In this document: piece after piece, positions 45,501 to 49,215 of the stretch
Layout of the letters: each line of letters opens with the position of its first letter
Numbering within the stretch: position 1 is the first letter of the stretch
NCBI GenBank assembly: GCA_020536535.1
Contig: JAHLWZ010000663.1
Span: 60,697-109,911, forward strand
DNA from: Pelomyxa schiedti
Lineage: Eukaryota > Evosea > Pelobiontida > Pelomyxidae
Length of the DNA stretch: 49,215 nucleotides
Direction: 5' to 3'
Notes under the pieces: model-generated
Told to the model about the DNA's origin: nothing
Seen by the model: only the letters and a program-made list of their open reading frames with translations
The model's database searches: none
Made by a program: the position numbers and the translations under genes

Positions 45501-48500
45501 ATTCTCCCAAGCCTCGTAGAGATTCTTTTTTTCTGGGTCACTCTCTGGCAGGTCACTCACCAAGGCAGCGCACTCAAGCAGGTTAAGGTCCAGGGCAACT
45601 ACAGTGTCTTCGACCAAGAATAAAAGGTGTCGATCTTCACTTGCACTGTCTGATGCACAACCTTTATCAGCAAGCAGTTTACGGCCCTTTTCTGTCAGCA
45701 GCTTTCTGTTGGAATCATATTCTGGACTGTATTCGAAAATTGAAGAGTTGCATTCTTTGGTTGTAACTCCTGGGAAAATAAAACCGGGTGAGGGAAACGG
45801 AAACGATGGCGTTTTCGTGATTGTGTGTGTCTCCTGGTCAATGAATACTGCGATATTCCGCCTCTTATGTTTTGTCATGAGCACCATTACTGATTTCCAA
45901 GATGGAGACACAACCACGGTGTCCCAAAGTACGCTTGCTAGTGGAAGCTTGATTGGTTCCTCCAAGATCAAGCTTGGCGTTGAAAATACTTGTGGAGTCG
46001 AGGCTGTGGAACATGATGACACCCGAGTATCAGTGGAAACCACAGTCGTTTCTCCACTCATCACTTTCCACACACAGAACATATTGTTGGGATCTTTTGG
46101 GATGTCTTTGTCACAAAAAACCTTGAAATCCTCACTCCCTGGCTCTGGGGTATCATCACCAGCGATATCTCTGTAAATCTCATCGCTGTCGCATTGATCT
46201 TCCTTTTCTTTTTCTCTTACATCATCTCCAACTTTCTTTCTTGTGAGAGCCACACCGAACTTCGCATGTTCACCTTCCTTTGCCGGGAAGAACGACCAAG
46301 CCTTGAACTCAAAATCGGTTAGTGTGTTGTTGTGTTGGACCATGGTGCCACTGCTCAAATCCCACAAGAACACCGTCGAGGCATCACACCCAGCGACGTA
46401 CTTCCCATCAGATGAGAAACAAGGACGCAGATTCTTCTTGTTTGCCTCGTCGAAGTCATGTGGAAGTGGCAATTGTTTGAGACCATCACTTGTCCACATC
46501 TCATGCACAAGAACCCACTTGGAGGATTGGTTTGCATGTTCTTGTGGTGGATTGCTCCCGGAGGAAGAAGCGGCACTCGTCTTCTTCGATTCGGCTGTGT
46601 GCTTCTTACTGTCAGTTTCCTTTGGTTCTGCTGGTCTCCTTGTGACGGTAAGCACTTTGGAGCCACAAGTAGCAACACAACGGCAGGGCCAACTCTCAGT
46701 GACCCGCATGTTCCCAGACGAAGCTTTGACCTCATAAATCTGGGAGTCTCCCAAATAACCAAGTGTGTCTTCACCAGTGAAGAAGCACTTTTGTGCCACG
46801 TCGCAGTTCACGTTCTGTGTCTCGACGTGCAGCAACTGTGTCCCAGCAAGAAGCCATGTCCCTTTGGGTGAGAAATAGAGGACAGAGAGTCCGGAGAACC
46901 CACCCTGTGGATCACTGACTTGGTGCTCAAAAAGGATACGGAATTCACGCAAGTTCTTCTCAGAGAACTCCCACACCGTCACCTTTCCTGTAGCTTTGGA
47001 GAATCCGGCCAGTTTGTTTCTTGTTGGTGACAATGCAAACATCGAAATGTCGCTCCCAATGTTGGTTGGTGGGTCTTTTGGTGGCGGTGGGGTGCTCGTG
47101 GGATCCCCTATTTTTTCAGCAGTGGGCACCTCCCAGAAAGTGTGGTGATTGTCGGGGGTGTTGGTTGATGTTACTAAAAGAGAAGACTTGATGAAAAAGT
47201 GACCAACACAGTCGTTGAGCGTATGTTGTGGGTGGACTGCTTCTGTTCCTGTGGTTTTTGGGCTCTCTGGCTGTTGCAAGGCAGAAGAAGGGGGAGTCGA
47301 TGTCGCGGTTGGAGTGGCAGTGGCAGAGGTCAGGGAATATATGAATGTGTCAAAACCATCCCGGCCTTCTTTGGAAACGGAAATGGCGAGAACGGTGGAA
47401 TCTTCTGAGAAGCAAATGCTTTTGATTGTGGCAGAAGACGACGAGTTGGACACAGCTGTGGACATTCCACCAATCTTGGACGCAGCTGTAGAGGGTTTTT
47501 CTTTTTTCCCATCTGTAGACTTTGGAAAATCAACGTCGACCCAGGTGTTGGGGTGAATGTCCAGAACCAACACAGACTGATCTCCAGACATGACGAAACA
47601 TATTTTCTTCCCATTTGGAGAGAACTTGCACTGATTGCACTGAACCTCGGGGCCAACTTCCTTAAGTTCATGGTCCTCGTCAGTGATGTCACACAACAGT
47701 GGGAGGCCTTTGTTGCGTGGGCATGCACAAAGCCTCTTCCCGTCAGCAGAAACATCGACGCACGCAAGACCAACACCAAAATCGAAGGCAACCCTCTCGT
47801 TGAAGCTCACACCGGTCATGTTGCAGTGTGCCAAGTCAGCTCCACACAACCACACCTGCTGCATTTTGCAGTCACTGAAATCAGCATTCACCATACTGGC
47901 ACCACCAAATATCCCACCACTCAGGTCTGCACTGTTGATGTGGATGTGCCTCAAATCCGCGTTGGAGAAGTTGTGTTTTCCTTGAAGAAGAAGCGTCATC
48001 GCAGTTGATGCAGCTCTATCAGCTCTGTGAACCCTCACTTTGCTGCTGTGGGATTCTGTTGCACAACCTTCAATTTTTCTGTTTGTCCACTTGGAATTCT
48101 CAACGAGGAGAAGGAGTGATTTTCTCAGACTGAATGTGTCCTTGTTGCTCGCATCTTCTGGTGTTTCCAATGCATCGTCCCTCCTCATCATCTCCAACAA
48201 AAAGCTTACAACATCGTGGACTTTTACGAGAGAGGACTGGTTCACAACAAGCTCTTGTGGGTACTTCACAACCTTTGTTCTTTTTCCCTTCTCTTTTGCA
48301 GCTTGCATCTTCCTCAGCCTCCTTCGGAGATCGATCACAACCCCCAAACTTGGTCTGAAGTTGTTTTTTGTGATTGTGTACTCAACTTCTTCTTCAAGGT
48401 GCAACTCGGGCTTCAGTGTTTGCGAGAGAACAGAATCACAAGCCTCTTTCACACTGTGCCTACTAGAGTTCATACTGTGCAGGATGTCAGCTATGACTTT

Positions 48501-49193
48501 TTCCTTGTCAATAGAGCATCCCTGAGAGGATTGTGCTTGACAATGCAAGTGTGCCTCTTTTATTTTATGCATCAATTTATCAATACGCGGCCTCATCCCA
48601 ATAATAAAAAAGAGCTTCTCAAATAGTCCTCTGAGTCTCTGGAAGTTTGCTTCCTGTTGTTTTTCTGCTGGTACAATAGCGGTGGAGGTGGAAGGCACTG
48701 CGGGTGTGGTTGCAGCCTTGGCAGAAGAAGTGCTTGGAACTGGTGCTGTTTGTTGCTTTTCAGGCACAGTGCTTGGTAGCAACACCCGGAACTTCAAAAT
48801 ACAGTTCTTGCACAGGTCAAAGTTGCATTTGTAACAATGCCAACGATCGTCATCAGGAGTGGTCAAATCACCCACACTGCTACAGATGTCACATCTCCAC
48901 CCCCTGTAATCCACATATGGGCAGTCCAAGCTCATTCCGTGCTGGCGTTCCAACTTGTGATTGTGGTTTGAAACCTCAGCCAGTTCAAGAGGAGGCGGAT
49001 CGTCCATTGCAAGGAAACGGTCTTTGTACTTCAGAAACATATCCGTAATTTCATTACATTCATCTTCATCAACTTCGGCAAAGGGACCCATCATGGAGAA
49101 CGACCTGAAGTCCTCGATGATGTCACCACCAACCTGGAAGTTGAACTTGACCTCCTCGACGTCGTCGGTGAGGTGCTGAGTGCACTGTGCCAT
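42569..49193 (-). CDS. Giant pentapeptide / WD40 / nucleoredoxin-like / DC1 repeat protein
   Basis: Two exons (49193-44726 and 44652-42569, intron 44653-44725) give 2183 residues. In order: a Cys-rich zinc module (WRCDICSSVGD, WHCYKCNFDLCKNC); a helical region; pentapeptide repeats (NFSNADLRHIHINSADLSGG onward); a long stretch of WD40-like blades (about 47800-45100) interrupted by Ser/Thr-rich loops; a nucleoredoxin/tryparedoxin-like thioredoxin fold (FLGLFFSNYSNPRSKKC, LPFDERELQETLVDLFDVTP, TIVVLNQSGEMV); nine DC1/C1-like zinc repeats of the pattern HPHPL...CxxC...C...H..C; and an acidic DDDD-rich tail. Plant nucleoredoxins also carry a DC1 domain after the thioredoxin folds. Here the WCPPC active site is replaced (YSNPRSKKC), so disulphide reductase activity is doubtful. 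The frame stays open to the right edge, so extra N-terminal residues beyond the window are possible. Confidence 0.85.
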
Positions 49194-49215
49194 CCTCTCT
49201 GGTGTGATCTTCGAC

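Noticed and set aside
45604-46176. Plus-strand 190-codon frame opposite the WD40 region
   Set aside because: Antisense shadow within a 4.4-kb continuous coding exon on the minus strand.

Overview
The window is nuclear DNA of a gene-dense eukaryote. Almost every gene is cut by many short GT-AG introns, mostly about 28 to 75 bases and occasionally longer. Intergenic gaps are usually under 350 bases, and two canonical tRNA genes lie at the left edge. The gene content (divergent Rho and Rab GTPases, two RhoGEFs, a STE20-type kinase, kelch, F-box and Hint modules, a Cyc8/Ssn6 co-repressor, a cohesin SCC3 subunit) points to a free-living protist, most likely an amoebozoan. A bacterial-type 2[4Fe-4S] ferredoxin hints at an anaerobe, so an archamoeba is my best guess. 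That placement is inference, not proven here.

Layout, left to right. tRNA-Asn and tRNA-Cys (37-321); a small His-rich membrane protein (819-1108); a spliced ferredoxin-like protein (1366-2359); a 21-exon gene joining a Rho-like GTPase, kelch repeats, an F-box and a C-terminal Hedgehog/intein-type Hint domain (2483-5924); an NT-type C2 plus DIL protein (6245-9630); an intronless, GC-richer ORF of unknown family (9893-11032); a STE20/MST-like kinase on the minus strand (13728-11322), head to head with a DH-PH RhoGEF (14069-18011); a Cyc8/Ssn6-like TPR protein (18283-20943); a Rab-like GTPase (21042-22208); a two-GYF-domain protein (minus, 24186-22331), divergent from another Rab-like GTPase (24421-25220); cohesin SCC3/STAG (minus, 30974-25321); guanylate kinase (31198-32192); a secreted DUF362 protein (32369-34200); a CH-CH-DH-PH RhoGEF (minus, 39572-34275); a CDC123-like protein with a C-terminal membrane anchor (39889-41215); diaminopimelate epimerase (41282-42471); and a giant protein of pentapeptide repeats, WD40, nucleoredoxin-like thioredoxin fold and nine DC1 repeats (minus, 49193-42569).

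A Rho-signalling theme recurs: one Rho-like GTPase fusion, two RhoGEFs and a STE20 kinase, with the kinase and one RhoGEF sharing a 340-base divergent promoter. Several metabolic or redox genes (ferredoxin, dapF, DUF362) look bacterial in origin but carry spliceosomal introns, so they are established residents rather than contamination. The most novel item is the Rho-kelch-F-box-Hint fusion, which would be expected to process itself at Cys671. Intron biology is also notable: at least one apparent 22-base intron and two introns best explained by GC-AG boundaries.

Exon boundaries were worked out by eye from reading frame, splice consensus and family alignment. Gene identities are firmer than individual splice sites.
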